From Setomelanomma holmii (Eukaryota; Ascomycota; Dothideomycetes; Pleosporales; Phaeosphaeriaceae): 64,000 nt of DNA. Below are positions 54,165 to 64,000 of the stretch, one piece after another. The first letter of the stretch is position 1. Every line of letters starts with the position of its first letter. The stretch covers positions 248,001-312,000 of the forward strand of contig ML978173.1 of assembly GCA_010015745.1 (NCBI GenBank), given 5' to 3'. A program made the position numbers and the translations under genes. The notes below the pieces were generated by a model, which made no database searches, was not told the DNA's origin, and worked only from the letters and a program-made list of their open reading frames with translations.

Positions 54165-54649
54165 TACACCGTCGCCGTAGCTTCACACACATCCTCAAAA
54201 TTCTCATTCTTGCACTGATTCAACATGTCTTGCTTGAAGTTGCTGTCGATGCGCGCTTTGGCGGCGTCGGTGAAGCGGTTTTGCTTCTTGTAGTTGCGGT
54301 ATCCGAGGTCGTGGCGGTAGCAGGAGTTTAGGACTGAACTGTATTAGCATGGATGTATGATACGTGTAAGGCTGGGGAGTTGGAAAAGGTAGTTCGTGTA
54401 TTAGGAACGGGGGTGTTTACAATCAAATCCGAATGGGTTGTCGGGCGATGAGGAGCAGCCGTCTGAGGACCAGTCTAGTTCCGCGGGACCGATCTTGCCG
54501 TTGCGGTTTGTGATGATTTGGCTGATGCTGAGAGTGAAGAGATAGTTATCCGTCATGGTTTGAAGGTTAGATTGGCGGGTATCTTGGCTCGTTGGTGCGG
54601 AGAAGGCGAGGCTGGCCAGGCTGAGAATGGTGATGATGGTGGACTACAT
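54086..54649 (-). pseudogene. Secreted phospholipase A2 (fungal/prokaryotic type) with a stop at codon 2
   Basis: Two exons (54649-54421, 54333-54086) read as a 158-codon phospholipase A2. The catalytic motif is clear in exon 2, NSCYRHDLGYRNYKKQNRF, with the HD dyad and the following Cys; TAKARID and CKNENFEDVCEATATVYY-type helices follow. Exon 1 has a Ser/Thr-rich segment and GKIGPAELDWSSDGCS. The reading begins ATG TAG: the second codon is a stop, and what follows (STIITILSLASLAFSAPTS) is plainly a signal peptide. If translation began at the next ATG (MTDNYLFTLS) the signal peptide would be lost. A single transition, as from CAG, explains the TAG. The enzyme would cleave phospholipids outside the cell. 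Confidence 0.7.
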
Positions 54650-55875
54650 CTTGGATGTTGTCTTGAGCTCAATTATGGTCTTGAGGTTGCCTCGATCGAT
54701 AACAGTCACTGGGTCGGGGACAGTGTCTTGCTGATGATGCTGCTGGTCCTCTGTTTCTCGAAGCGCCGACCTCCAGGCCTTTTATCCTCTTCATGACCAT
54801 CAGGCCTCAACCCATATCCTACCACAGCCCATCCCATCTACCCGTCCACCTCGTATACCCTTCTCAGCACTTCCGCATCTACGTACCTGCATAACCGCCA
54901 ACCCGCCGAGATTCACACATGCCCATTCTCAACGTCCTCATTCGCCAAAATTCTTACCCCGTGATAGCCACACCAGGAACATGAAGTCTTGGTCCCCGGC
55001 ATCGGGGATTTCCCAAGCGTTTAGATTACTTTAACATGGCTGCGTTGCCGTTTCTGATTGGTGCGGTATGCAATCGGCTTTTCGGAGATCTACAGAGTAA
55101 GCGAGAGTGAAGGGACAGCTTCCTGATTGGCATTGAGGGGCTTGGGACATGCTTGGTGGCTGCAAGTCGACGTATCAGATTGCACAACGTGCAAGGGGCA
55201 AAATACATGGTATTGAGGATCTGTAAGACCACGAGGTACTCTTCGTGTTCTGATGCGAGGTGTTGTTCTTGGTACCTTCCTCATGAACCGTAAATTATGT
55301 AGTATTCTCGTATCGATGAACATCGGAGCATTTGCGCTTCGAAACTGACAAAGTTTTTCCAGCAAGCTCAGTACATAGTCACGATAGTGTGAACGATCGC
55401 TTCATCCTGGTTCTGGCTGACACCGCAGAAATGGTGATGTCAACGTTGTGGTGAAGTTGTCATTTCGCATACAAGAGCGCACCTTCCCCACAGATGTGGC
55501 CGTTCGATCATCTGCCTTCATTTTTGTCACCATCGCAGTTCCTAACTTCGGCGTGATCGTAGCGTAAATCGAACATCTCGAAGTCAAGATGCTATAGAAA
55601 GATGTAAGGATAAAAGTACGCCATCCCATTCCTAGCTTCAAGCACAGCCGCACCGCCTCTCCAATCAACGTCATCATCACTACTCCAGTACCAGCCAGGG
55701 TCCTAAAGAGCGGACAATAAGCAAGCCACGTCTTTGAAACTACCGTCCTACCTTAATATATCACGATGCACGTTCGCCGTTGCATTTGGCATTCCCCTTC
55801 GTAAACGTGCAACATCTGCCGGTGTGAGAGGCCCTGCGATGCGCTGCCCGCTGTATCCGCTTGGCAACCGCAGCG
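54650..55875. other. Intergenic, gene-free
   Basis: Divergent flanks of the phospholipase and the permease. Short frames on both strands without domain or splice support. Confidence 0.45.
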
Positions 55876-57731
55876 ATGGCCGGCGCGCAGTCATTCGAGC
55901 TCACCACAACTCCGTCGCGAGCGACACCACGAACCATGCCGCCGGAGGAAGCCGAGGAGACATTCACGGTTGATCCTGGACTACACAAAAGAACGCTTCG
56001 AAAGCTTGACTGCTTACTATTGCCGTTTCTTGCGCTGTTGTTTCTCTTCAACGCGCTCGACAAGTCTAATGTTGGTGCAGCTGGAAGCGTGAGCGTAGTA
56101 CAAACACTGATATCGAGCCTCATAGATTGGAAATGCCGAGTCCGCACACTTCACCGGTGATATCGGGATCGATAAAAGCGACCTCAATACCGTGGTTGCG
56201 CTCTTCTTTGCCTTCTTTGTCTCCCTACAGCCTCTCGGAGCTGCCTTGGGACGAAGATATGGCATGGTAGCATGGGTACCTACATGCATGCTCCTATGGG
56301 GCGTATCTACCGCTCTCCATGCATGGGTGCGGCACCGGTGGCAGTTGTACACTCTCAGAATCCTCATCGGATGCCTCGAAGGTATGCATCATGCCTCGAC
56401 CACATGAGCTGCTGCTAATCCTAGTCAAAGCTGGATTTTATCCCGTCACGGTGACATATCTCTCGCTCTTCTACACACGCTTCGAATTCGGACGACGCCT
56501 ATCCCTCTTCTACGGACAAGCAGCCATGGGAGGAGCCCTTGGTGGGATCATAAGCTATCTGGTCTTCTCCCACTTTGGGAAGAAGACTGGAGATGCACAA
56601 GGTAGCTCTTGGAGACCTTGGCAGGTTCTCTTTCTGCTAGAGGGGACGCTCACCATGGTTGTGGCTGTAGCAGGCTACTTCATCCTACCACATAGCGTCG
56701 AAACGGCATGGTTCTTCACCCCGGAAGAACGCCAGTATGCCTCGACACGAGTGTTGCGGGACAGAGATATGCAAAACCAATCGGCAGCAGCTCGGCAGGC
56801 AGATATCAACGATGAGCATGAGTATGATGAGGAGTCACGAGGCTTGCTGGGCTCCTCTAAGATCTCAAATGCGTCACGCAGAGATCGAGCATCCTTGGAC
56901 GATCGGGGTGTAACGCCTCGCGATATCTTTAGTACTCTTACTGATCCCTATATCTGGCACATCCTGGCGTGCAACATCCTCTCCGCAATTCCAGTCTACG
57001 CGTTTTCGGTGTTTCTTCCGTTAGTCCTGGCTCCTGTAACCAAGAATACTAATTCCGCCTTGGTCAATCTACTCACCGCACCACCACATCTTTGTGGCGC
57101 AGTCATACTCTATTTCGTTGCGCGTTATAGCGACAAGCACCGTGTCAGAATTGGGCCGGTTCTCTTCGGACTCGCAATCATGGTTACTGGGCTTGTGATC
57201 GTGGTTGTTCTCCCCACATCTTGGGCAATACCACGCTACCTCTCCCTCAATGTTCTTCTTTCTGGCACCTACGTTGCCTCACCGCTTACCGTCGCCTGGA
57301 TTTCCGGCAACACGCCATCTCCGGGAAAGCGGGCACTGCTTCTCGGCATCAACGGCTGGGGAAACTTTGCTGGCGTGATCGCTGCAATTCTTTTCCGTCC
57401 GAAGTACGCAGAGTCTGGGTACATCGTTCCGTTCTGGTGGACACTCGCCAGTGTTACAGTATCTGCACTAGGCTTTCTTCTGCTTCGAAGGAGACTTCAG
57501 GCAGAGAACACCAGAAGACAGGCCATTCTGAGCAGGTGGAGTGAGGAAGCGGTTGCTTTGGAACATGCGGAAGGCACAGGGCCGCTCGCACAGGATCGGA
57601 GCTGGGCAAAACGGGTCATTAGGCTCGCGAAGAGCAACAAGAGGCTGACGTGGCTTGCAGCGTGGCTGGAGGATGCAACGCAAGGCGGAAGAGAGGGTGA
57701 CGAGAAGATCACCTTCGTGTATGGACTTTAG
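55876..57731 (+). CDS. MFS permease of the anion:cation symporter (ACS/Dal5-like) family
   Basis: Three exons (55876-56088, 56126-56381, 56425-57731) give 591 residues. The first membrane helix contains LLPFLALLFLFNALDKSNVG, the ACS signature, then DIGIDKSDLNTVVALFFAFF and ALGRRYGMVAW (MFS loop motif). AGFYPVTVTYLSLFYTRFEFGRR and the FYGQAAMGGALGG helix continue the fold. A hydrophilic loop of about 80 residues (DMQNQSAAARQADINDEHEYDEESRG ... DDRG) separates the two halves. Family members import allantoate, nicotinate, pantothenate, biotin precursors or other carboxylates; substrate cannot be assigned. Introns are 37 and 43 nt, the first unusually short. The start is the first ATG of the frame. 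Confidence 0.85.
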
Positions 57732-58550
57732 GACTGGCGTTCATGTATTGGGCAGCCATTTCATTCTGAGATACCCATGTAGACTAAGAGTCAACATTTC
57801 ATCTATTGAAGCATTCTGCTGGAATATCAGAGCACAGTCAGTCGACAGCAAGGCTAAACATCGCCTCCGGGCTGTGTCAAGTTGCAGCAAAAGGCACAGG
57901 CACCTGGTGCCGTAATATATGTGCCCGCTTAGCTCAGCGTAAACAGTCCCATTGTGCCGTCTTACAGAAGCCTGGATATCTTCAGAAGACACCACTACTT
58001 GCAGTCAGTGCAGAAAAATGTCTCTCAGGCTATACAAGGTGTTACGAGAAAGTGATTTAGAAACGGGACTATGCTTGATCGGGCACAAATTATTGCGAGG
58101 CCTGGTGCAGGCCAAGTACTCAATTAGGAAGATCAACGCATGGCGTAGCATTTCCCCCTCCTAAAGCGCCACCGAGTTGTCTTCGTCCCACACAATTTCT
58201 ATCCCTTACGAAATGCCTCGGCAAATACAGCATGGCCCGACACATGCTTCTTCTCTTCAACACCACGCGACACCCTCTGCCGGTCAGCGAGGCAACGACA
58301 CATGGGCCATGATGCGCGTTCGGTTGGCTCTGCGGGCGGGTAGCTCCGCCTTCAGTTTCGCGGATTCGGGAACGTGGAAATAAGCCTTACTAGCAGCCTT
58401 GTCCAGCCTTGTCTACACCGCGCACCTGGATCTGGTATAGACAAGCGAGTGTATGGTCCGAGTTGTCGATCACCCGTCCTTTGAGACCAGTGCATCGCAT
58501 ATGCCTTGCTGTCCACGCAGGTCCATTTTCCTCGCCATTGTGCCTCCAAC
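57732..58550. other. Intergenic
   Basis: No gene. A tRNA-A-box-like TTAGCTCAGCG at 57928-57938 has no matching B box or cloverleaf. CT-rich tracts occur close to the start of the next gene. Confidence 0.45.
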
Positions 58551-61216
58551 ATGGTCAAGGTTCAGGATCCAGACAAGAAAGCGCCGCTTACTGGGGACGA
58601 GAAGGCGATGAATAGTGCGAGACAAGTGTCGATGAAGAAGTTCGAGGACCAATATGCGGAGCCGCCACCTTATACATCCAGGCCGCCATCCGCCAAAACT
58701 TCGACTTCCAACAGAAATGGAACGAACGGCGCTTCGCTAAGTGTGCCTACTGCGGATCAGCTCAATTTCGAGTCGAGCCCCCTTGAGATTCCAACACCTG
58801 CAGAGTGCATTGCGCATCTCAAACTGCTTCACGCTTTCGCTAAACTTAGACGCGATATCGGGAACCGCGATGGTCTATTTGGCATCAGCCTGGAAAAAAC
58901 AAGAGCGCACGAGCAGTCGGACGACGAGAATGGAGCACAGTCATCAACGGATGGAGAATCTCAGCCAGGAAGAGTACAGAAGGAGAATGCTGGAAGAGTG
59001 GCAGTTGACACACATGCGTCTGCGCCTGATGCGGCTCTTGCAGAACGGATCAGAGACAAGAGATGGGCAGTGTTTGTCCATCAGGCGGTTGACCGATTCG
59101 AGGCGTGGTGGAATAGTCTATCGACCAAATCGAGTGTGTGGTACTCGCCTATCCGGCAAAGTGATTTCGAGGCAAGCGAATGGAATTGGCAGGATGGAAA
59201 GGCACCTAGTCAGTATAACCAAATACATACGATTAGCCCACACTAGTTACATCATCCACAGTCACTCGCTTCACCACGCAAGGCGATGGGTATGCGAGCG
59301 ATGAAGAGCTTCTTTTGCCTCCTCTAGATGTGTTGATGGTCTGGCATACCTTCATGCTCAATCCCCGAACATATCTAGAGGACTGCATTCGCTACTCTAA
59401 GCATAGGCTTTGGCGGACAATGTTTCCTTGGGAGCTTATCCACGGAGCAATCGACAACGATACTCTGAAGTACAACCCGACCCCCAATCAAAACTTTTTA
59501 AGAGATGCAGGCCACGCTTGGGAGCCACCTGCGCTCACGGCGCCGAAGAAGATCAGTTGCCCCAAATGCCTAGGAGAACACGAGGTGCCATGGACGCAAC
59601 CGCCAGTCAATTCGAGAGTCGAAGCGCTTGAAGCATATCTCACGAGCGATACTGGTTATGCGGGGCCAGCATTCAGCCACCCAAGCTCGTTCTGCGAGCT
59701 CATTATCACACATGAGAAGCTTCGGGTAGGCAAATTCTGCGACGACACCGACGGCCTCATCGACTTGCAACGACCACTCGCTGGTACGATACTGAACATG
59801 TGGGGTGAACCTACCGGTAAGGTCATACCCACTCGAATCACCTAAAGACGCTGACATTGTCGATGTTGTAGGAACCGCCAAAGGAAAGAAATTGAGCACA
59901 CACGAAGCCTTTTTCATTCATCGCATCATCGAGAGGAAGCCAGAATTTCGTGCACCCGCGCTTCGTGAACAGATGGAGCATATCACTGTGAACGAAATCA
60001 CACGCAAGTTTGCGAACTTGATGCGATCAAACTACGATGTCATGCTGGTCAATTCGAACCAGATGAAGCCCTCAATCATATACAAGGGCAGTCGCATGGC
60101 TATTCGAAAGGTTCTCAGTCACTACTGGGACAACTCGAGTATTTTCGGCATTGACCTTGTAGGTGCAGTGCTACGACAGGGTAGCTTTGTGCAGAAGATG
60201 GTGAAGCTAGACTGGCTGCATAGTCCAAGCGTCATGGCGACTACACAACGCTTGATTGTCAAGTATCATCGCTTCGTACGACTAGCTGGAGAGAATCCGA
60301 AGAAGACTGTGGTACCAACTCTCGACGTAGATCTAGCATGGGCAAGTCTACCTCTTCCTTCAACGAGCACCTGCGCTGACTACGATCGAGCATACACACC
60401 AGCTCTCTCCAAAACTCTACTATCGCTACACGCTCGCTGAAACGGCCAAATTCCTCAATCACGACGACAAAATCCCCGAATCAAACTTACATACCTCGTT
60501 CCAATGGACCGCGCAAGCATACGAAAAGAAGTACGGCCAACCATACTCCGAATGCTCGTGCTGGTACTGCGAGTGCACGCGCGAACCTTTGCGATCCAAT
60601 TTCCTCTCCAAAATCTCCTTGCGGCGAGCAAGCCTGAGCGTAGACAAGCTAGACGGAAAAGGCTTCACCAAGAACCCACATATCGGTACGCAAACCTAGT
60701 CACCCTCAGCACCCCCGAACGGGGAGGCTAACATCACCCCCAGGCCCACATATAAGCGCGCACAATGCCCTTCCCTTGTCCGATGAGAGAACGGCGGCAC
60801 AAAGACGAAAAGAACTCGAAGATCTAGACCTCACATACGCCAAGGTAGTCAAACGCTATCAAAAGCAAAAAGCAGCAGAACCACCCAAACGCGACGCCGA
60901 CAAAGACGCATATATGTACTCTGCATATGGCTACCCCATGATGTATCCCATGCCCGTATACGTTCCTTACTACGCTGACCCGGGGTTGTGCGAACATACA
61001 CAGCAACCAGGAGGCGGAGGATGTGCGCCGGGCACGTGTTGTCCGGATGCGAGTTTGGGTGGGTGCGCGGGCGGGGCTGGGACGCCTGGGTGTAGTGCTA
61101 GCTGTGGTGGGCATGGGGATGCGGGCGGAGGGTGTGGGACGTGTGGGAGTGGGGGTGATGGAGGCGGGGACGGCGGGGGAGGAGATGGAGGGGGATGCGG
61201 TGGTTGTGGTGGATGA
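58551..61216 (+). CDS. GRDP-like (DUF1399) protein with Gly/Cys-rich tail
   Basis: Five exons (58551-59208, 59262-59816, 59872-60341, 60391-60685, 60744-61216) give 816 residues, all junctions in frame. The core is the GRDP-like domain: ECIAHLKLLHAFAKLR, then LPPLDVLMVWHTFMLNPRTY, KLDWLHSP, PTLDVDLAWHTHQLSPKLYY and SECSCWYCECTRE, the WH-TH and CxCxxC signatures of the family. A helical segment follows (TAAQRRKELEDLDLTYAKVV), and the C terminus is a striking Gly/Cys repeat tail (GGCAGGAGTPGCSASCGG ... GGCGGCGG). Fungal copies are often mislabelled as sulfonate dioxygenases; plant GRDPs act in stress and development, but fungal function is unknown. Intron 3 (60342-60390) has a GCAAGT donor, a GC-AG intron. 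Confidence 0.82.
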
Positions 61217-62941
61217 GAGGCGCGATGAGGTGCTAGCTTCACTCTTAGAGTGCTTTCTAGTCATGTCGTGTCAGACATGTCCAGCTCTGATGGAACACGA
61301 TAGCGATGATATCTCTTCTGTGAAAAGTGCTAAGCGTGCGTCGCGCGAGGATAAAACGATAGCTTCGTTTGCCAATTGCACAAAGTAAACAACGTCTTTC
61401 ACTGTCTCGTCGCTCTATCGCTAATCTACCTCTCATATGGGATGAGTCTCTACATGTACATCGCCCAAACCCTCCTCAGAGATGGGTAGCTAGCTCCTCC
61501 ATCCCGAATACCCCAGCATCATCGCCCCCTACCTATTTTTTTCAGCATAACCATACCGCCCTTTTCCATCCTCGCCGCCCCGTCCCCCCCCCCCCCCCGA
61601 AAGTGCATGATCAATCCGTCGCGAAACCGCAGCGCTAAGCTGCTGCTCCTCACGAAGCTCCTTATTTCATCGTCGTCGTGGAGCATTGTCGTCGGAAACC
61701 ATGCCCAGGTACGATTTGCAATCGGGAGTTCCTTCACGTGTCGCGTTAGACATCAGCTAGAGTTTCTCGTCGTCGTCGTCGTCGGTGGAAGTAGAGGACG
61801 TGTATGGGAACGTGGATGAACATATACATCTTCTCAATACAACAAGCCCAACCATCCGGATACTCCGGCGTCCTGCATTCCGTGGCGTTGGAGACCTGGA
61901 CCGGGGAGGGACCTGTGCTGTGCTCAATACCTACCGTACCGCTTTCCAGCATATTTTCTTCTCTTTTGAGAGGCGAAGAAGGCGCATCGGCAGCGCAGCG
62001 AAGCGAGAAACTTGATAGGAAAACATGCACGGGCTGAATTTTTCTCGCCAGACAGCAGAAACGGGCAACAATGATCCGTCACTGTGATCTCGGGCTCGAG
62101 GAACGATTCGTACACTGTGAGACCTACCAGGCGGTGCCTGTGCCATCGTAGTAGCAGATAAAACAAGGGAGGCTAGAGTGGGAAGGAAGTGCATGGTTGG
62201 AAATCCAAGTATGGTTTTTTGTTGCGAATCGTTTGAGTTGGAGAATCGACAGTATGAGGGACATGTCATCCATAGGCTGTAGAGCTAGACTTTATAGTGG
62301 CTTGTTGGTGGATTGTTGGCGGACAGGACGTCATGCTGAGGGCGCCTGGTGCCAGAGGGTGTGCGGATGTGGATGGGCATGTAACAAGGATGAGAATAGC
62401 ACACCCGCGAGATGGTTTGCTCTTTTCATGCTGTATGTTGGCGACTGTGGGTGGTACCCGCTGTGCCCCGTCTAAGACGAGCATTCTGTGGCACAGCGTG
62501 TACCATTGAACTGGCCGGATAAGTCTGCAAAGGAAATATGGACGGAGGTGTAGGGAATTGAGGTTGGAAAAGCACAGGGATGACAAAACTCTGACATGGA
62601 ATGCAATGAACATCTTCATACTGTACTAACCAAATAAGCTATGCTTTTCGGACGTACTGGCGACGACGCTCGAAAACGGCTTGCTCATCAGTCTCGCCTT
62701 CCCGACCCCATACCACACAGCTCCGCCCATGCACCTCATGACTCGTCAAACAATAGGACGTTGATTCGCCCCTGGAAATGGTATCCTAGCACACGCTTCT
62801 AATGCACACACTCTCGCTCTAGAAAATAGCGTCAGACAAGTCCTCCTGAAGTAGGGCGACAGCGTGGTCCTCCGCCTTCGTTAGAACTGCCTCGACTTGA
62901 TCGAGCTTCTTCACCACTTCAGTGGCCTGAGGATTGTTCGC
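61217..62941. other. Intergenic with a C15 tract
   Basis: 3' flanks of two convergent genes. It holds a 15-base C homopolymer (61584-61598) and, at 62941-62819 on the minus strand, a 40-codon stop-free stretch in frame with EB1. No independent gene supported. Confidence 0.45.
61584..61598 (+). repeat. Homopolymer C15
   Basis: Fifteen C in a row; the exact length is error-prone. Confidence 0.85.
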
Positions 62942-63963
62942 CTAAAACGTCTCCTCTTCAACACCCTCAGCCTCGGGTGGGATCTCAAAGCCTTCCTCCG
63001 TGGAGTACAGTATGTTTTGGATCTGCTTGAGCAGTCCCTCGTCCTTCTCGAGCTCGGGGTCGGCCTCCATTGCTTGCTGAATAAGCAGCTCGATGTCGCG
63101 GAGCTTGCTGAAGTAGAAGTCTCGCTCGCGTTCCAGCCCAGAGACAGTCTCCTTCAGCTGATCGTTCTCCTGTCGCAGCGCGGCGCTTGCAGCTCCACCT
63201 CCCGCAGCCAAGGGTGTACGTGTCCTTGGCGCAGCGGTGTTGCTCGCGACTGGCGCTCTTCGGGCGGCGGCAGGAGCTGCGCGGGGTGCAGAGCCAGTGG
63301 CGGGGAGACCACCCTGGCCTTTGCGACGGGAGACGGGGTCATACTCGTGGCCGGGGAAGTGCTGGTCCCAGTACTGCTTGACGAATTGCAGGAACTCGAG
63401 GTTGTCCTGCATCTTGCACTTGACCAGCGACTCGACGCGGATGGGCTTGTCGATCTGGTGTTTGGCAAACGTATCTGCATCGTGTCAGTGCCGTTTCGAA
63501 GACGTGCCAGGGAAGAATGTGGGAGTCGTTATGTGCGACGTACTCTGCAATATCTTGAAATTCTGCAGATATGCATATTCCGTGTTGGCGTTGAACTTGA
63601 CTCGCGACATCGGCACGTCATCTGTGCAACTGTTAGTCGCGGCCAGTACTCCTCACACGAGCGTCTTACAGAAGATGCTATCGAAGACCTGGCATAGCGC
63701 CGCACTGCATAGGTGCATTAGCACACGTCCCTGGCCACGAGGCAGACAGCGACGGCTCGCGACCGCGCTGCTGGAGTGACATACCCAGTCCCGCATTGTT
63801 CGACCTTGGTGATGTTGAGCTGGAGGAGGTTGTTTAACCAGGCGACGAGCTCTTGTCTGCGTAAACACGTTGGTCAGCGCGAGTCCTGCCTGCGTGTGTC
63901 GCCGCCGAAAAAGTTGGCCCTCGGTGCCTGAGCCCCTCATATGGCGTACCTTGACTCTCCCAT
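62942..63963 (-). CDS. MAL3: Microtubule plus-end-tracking protein EB1 (Mal3/Bim1)
   Basis: Five exons (63963-63950, 63856-63785, 63704-63670, 63621-63544, 63474-62942) give 243 residues, all in frame. Exon 1 is only 14 nt (MGES plus two bases of R). The N-terminal calponin-homology domain reads RQELVAWLNNLLQLNITKVEQCGTGAALCQVFDSIF, then DVPMSRVKFNANTEYAYLQNFKILQ and FAKHQIDKPIRVESLVKCKMQDNLEFLQF. A basic Pro/Ala linker leads to the coiled coil and EB homology domain (LRQENDQLKETVSGLERERDFYFSKLRDIELLIQ). The C terminus EEETF is the acidic-aromatic motif that binds CAP-Gly and related partners. EB1 tracks growing microtubule tips and recruits other +TIPs. A further 40 in-frame codons follow the TAG at 62942. 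Confidence 0.93.
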
Positions 63964-64000
63964 GTTGGCGATTTGTGTCTTTGCGCTCTTTGCAATGTCA
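63964..64000. other. Upstream edge of EB1 (window end)
   Basis: Only 37 bases of EB1 5' leader remain in the window. Confidence 0.6.

Noticed and set aside
57923..57995. tRNA-like stretch with TTAGCTCAGCG
   Set aside because: Resembles an A box only; no B box (GGTTCGANTCC) at the right distance and no acceptor stem.
1..64000. CRISPR arrays, bacterial operons, insertion sequences
   Set aside because: Eukaryotic gene structure throughout. No short regularly spaced direct repeats with unique spacers, and no transposase or reverse transcriptase motifs were recognised.
1..64000. A secondary-metabolite cluster
   Set aside because: Regulators, reductases, a permease and a hydrolase are present, but no polyketide synthase, NRPS or terpene cyclase backbone gene is seen, and many housekeeping genes intervene.

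Overview
The window looks like nuclear DNA of a filamentous ascomycete, most likely a Dothideomycete; no species is claimed. Most genes carry short GT-AG introns of about 41-138 nt with CTAAC/CTGAC-like branch points, although a few are longer. The proteins include typical fungal families: a Zn2Cys6 regulator, a Rua1-type regulator, an AIM18 protein, a short secreted tyrosinase and an ACS-type MFS permease. Splice models below were built by hand. Each was accepted only when reading frame and protein family agreed across every junction.

Layout: 1-1946 has no recognisable gene. 1.9-7.4 kb is a conserved housekeeping block: mitochondrial AIM18 (-) diverging from the Smc5/6 subunit NSE3 (+), then the Set1/COMPASS PHD protein SPP1 (+). 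7.4-12.2 kb is gene-free but holds a decayed tandem array of about 295 bp units, each with a TATA-like box. 12.2-14.3 kb has a broken astacin-type metalloprotease and an F-box-like protein. 14.8-17.9 kb has TIM14/PAM18 (-) diverging from RLP24 (+), then a GST-like protein (-). 18.4-24 kb has an M14 carboxypeptidase with an in-frame stop and a seven-exon Zn2Cys6 regulator. 24.8-34.6 kb has an alpha/beta hydrolase, a second F-box/ankyrin-like protein, a MARVEL membrane protein and a GH27 alpha-galactosidase. 35.8-43 kb has an unrecognised gene, a tyrosinase, a reductase pseudogene with three in-frame stops and a single-pass membrane protein. 43-46.8 kb is a long gene-free leader before a Rua1-type regulator. 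50.6-54.7 kb has an NmrA-like reductase, a nuclear-encoded ATP8 and two damaged secreted-protein genes, one of them a phospholipase A2. 55.9-64 kb has an ACS permease, a GRDP-like protein and the microtubule plus-end protein EB1/Mal3.

The genes do not form one pathway. Several conserved housekeeping genes sit in compact divergent pairs, while hydrolases, reductases and secreted proteins lie in looser stretches with frequent loss-of-function lesions. The most unusual items are the promoter-like tandem array at 8.4-10.9 kb, the mitochondrial-targeted nuclear ATP8 at 52.3 kb, two GC-AG introns with the same GCAAGT donor, and an in-frame 40-codon open stretch directly after the EB1 stop codon.
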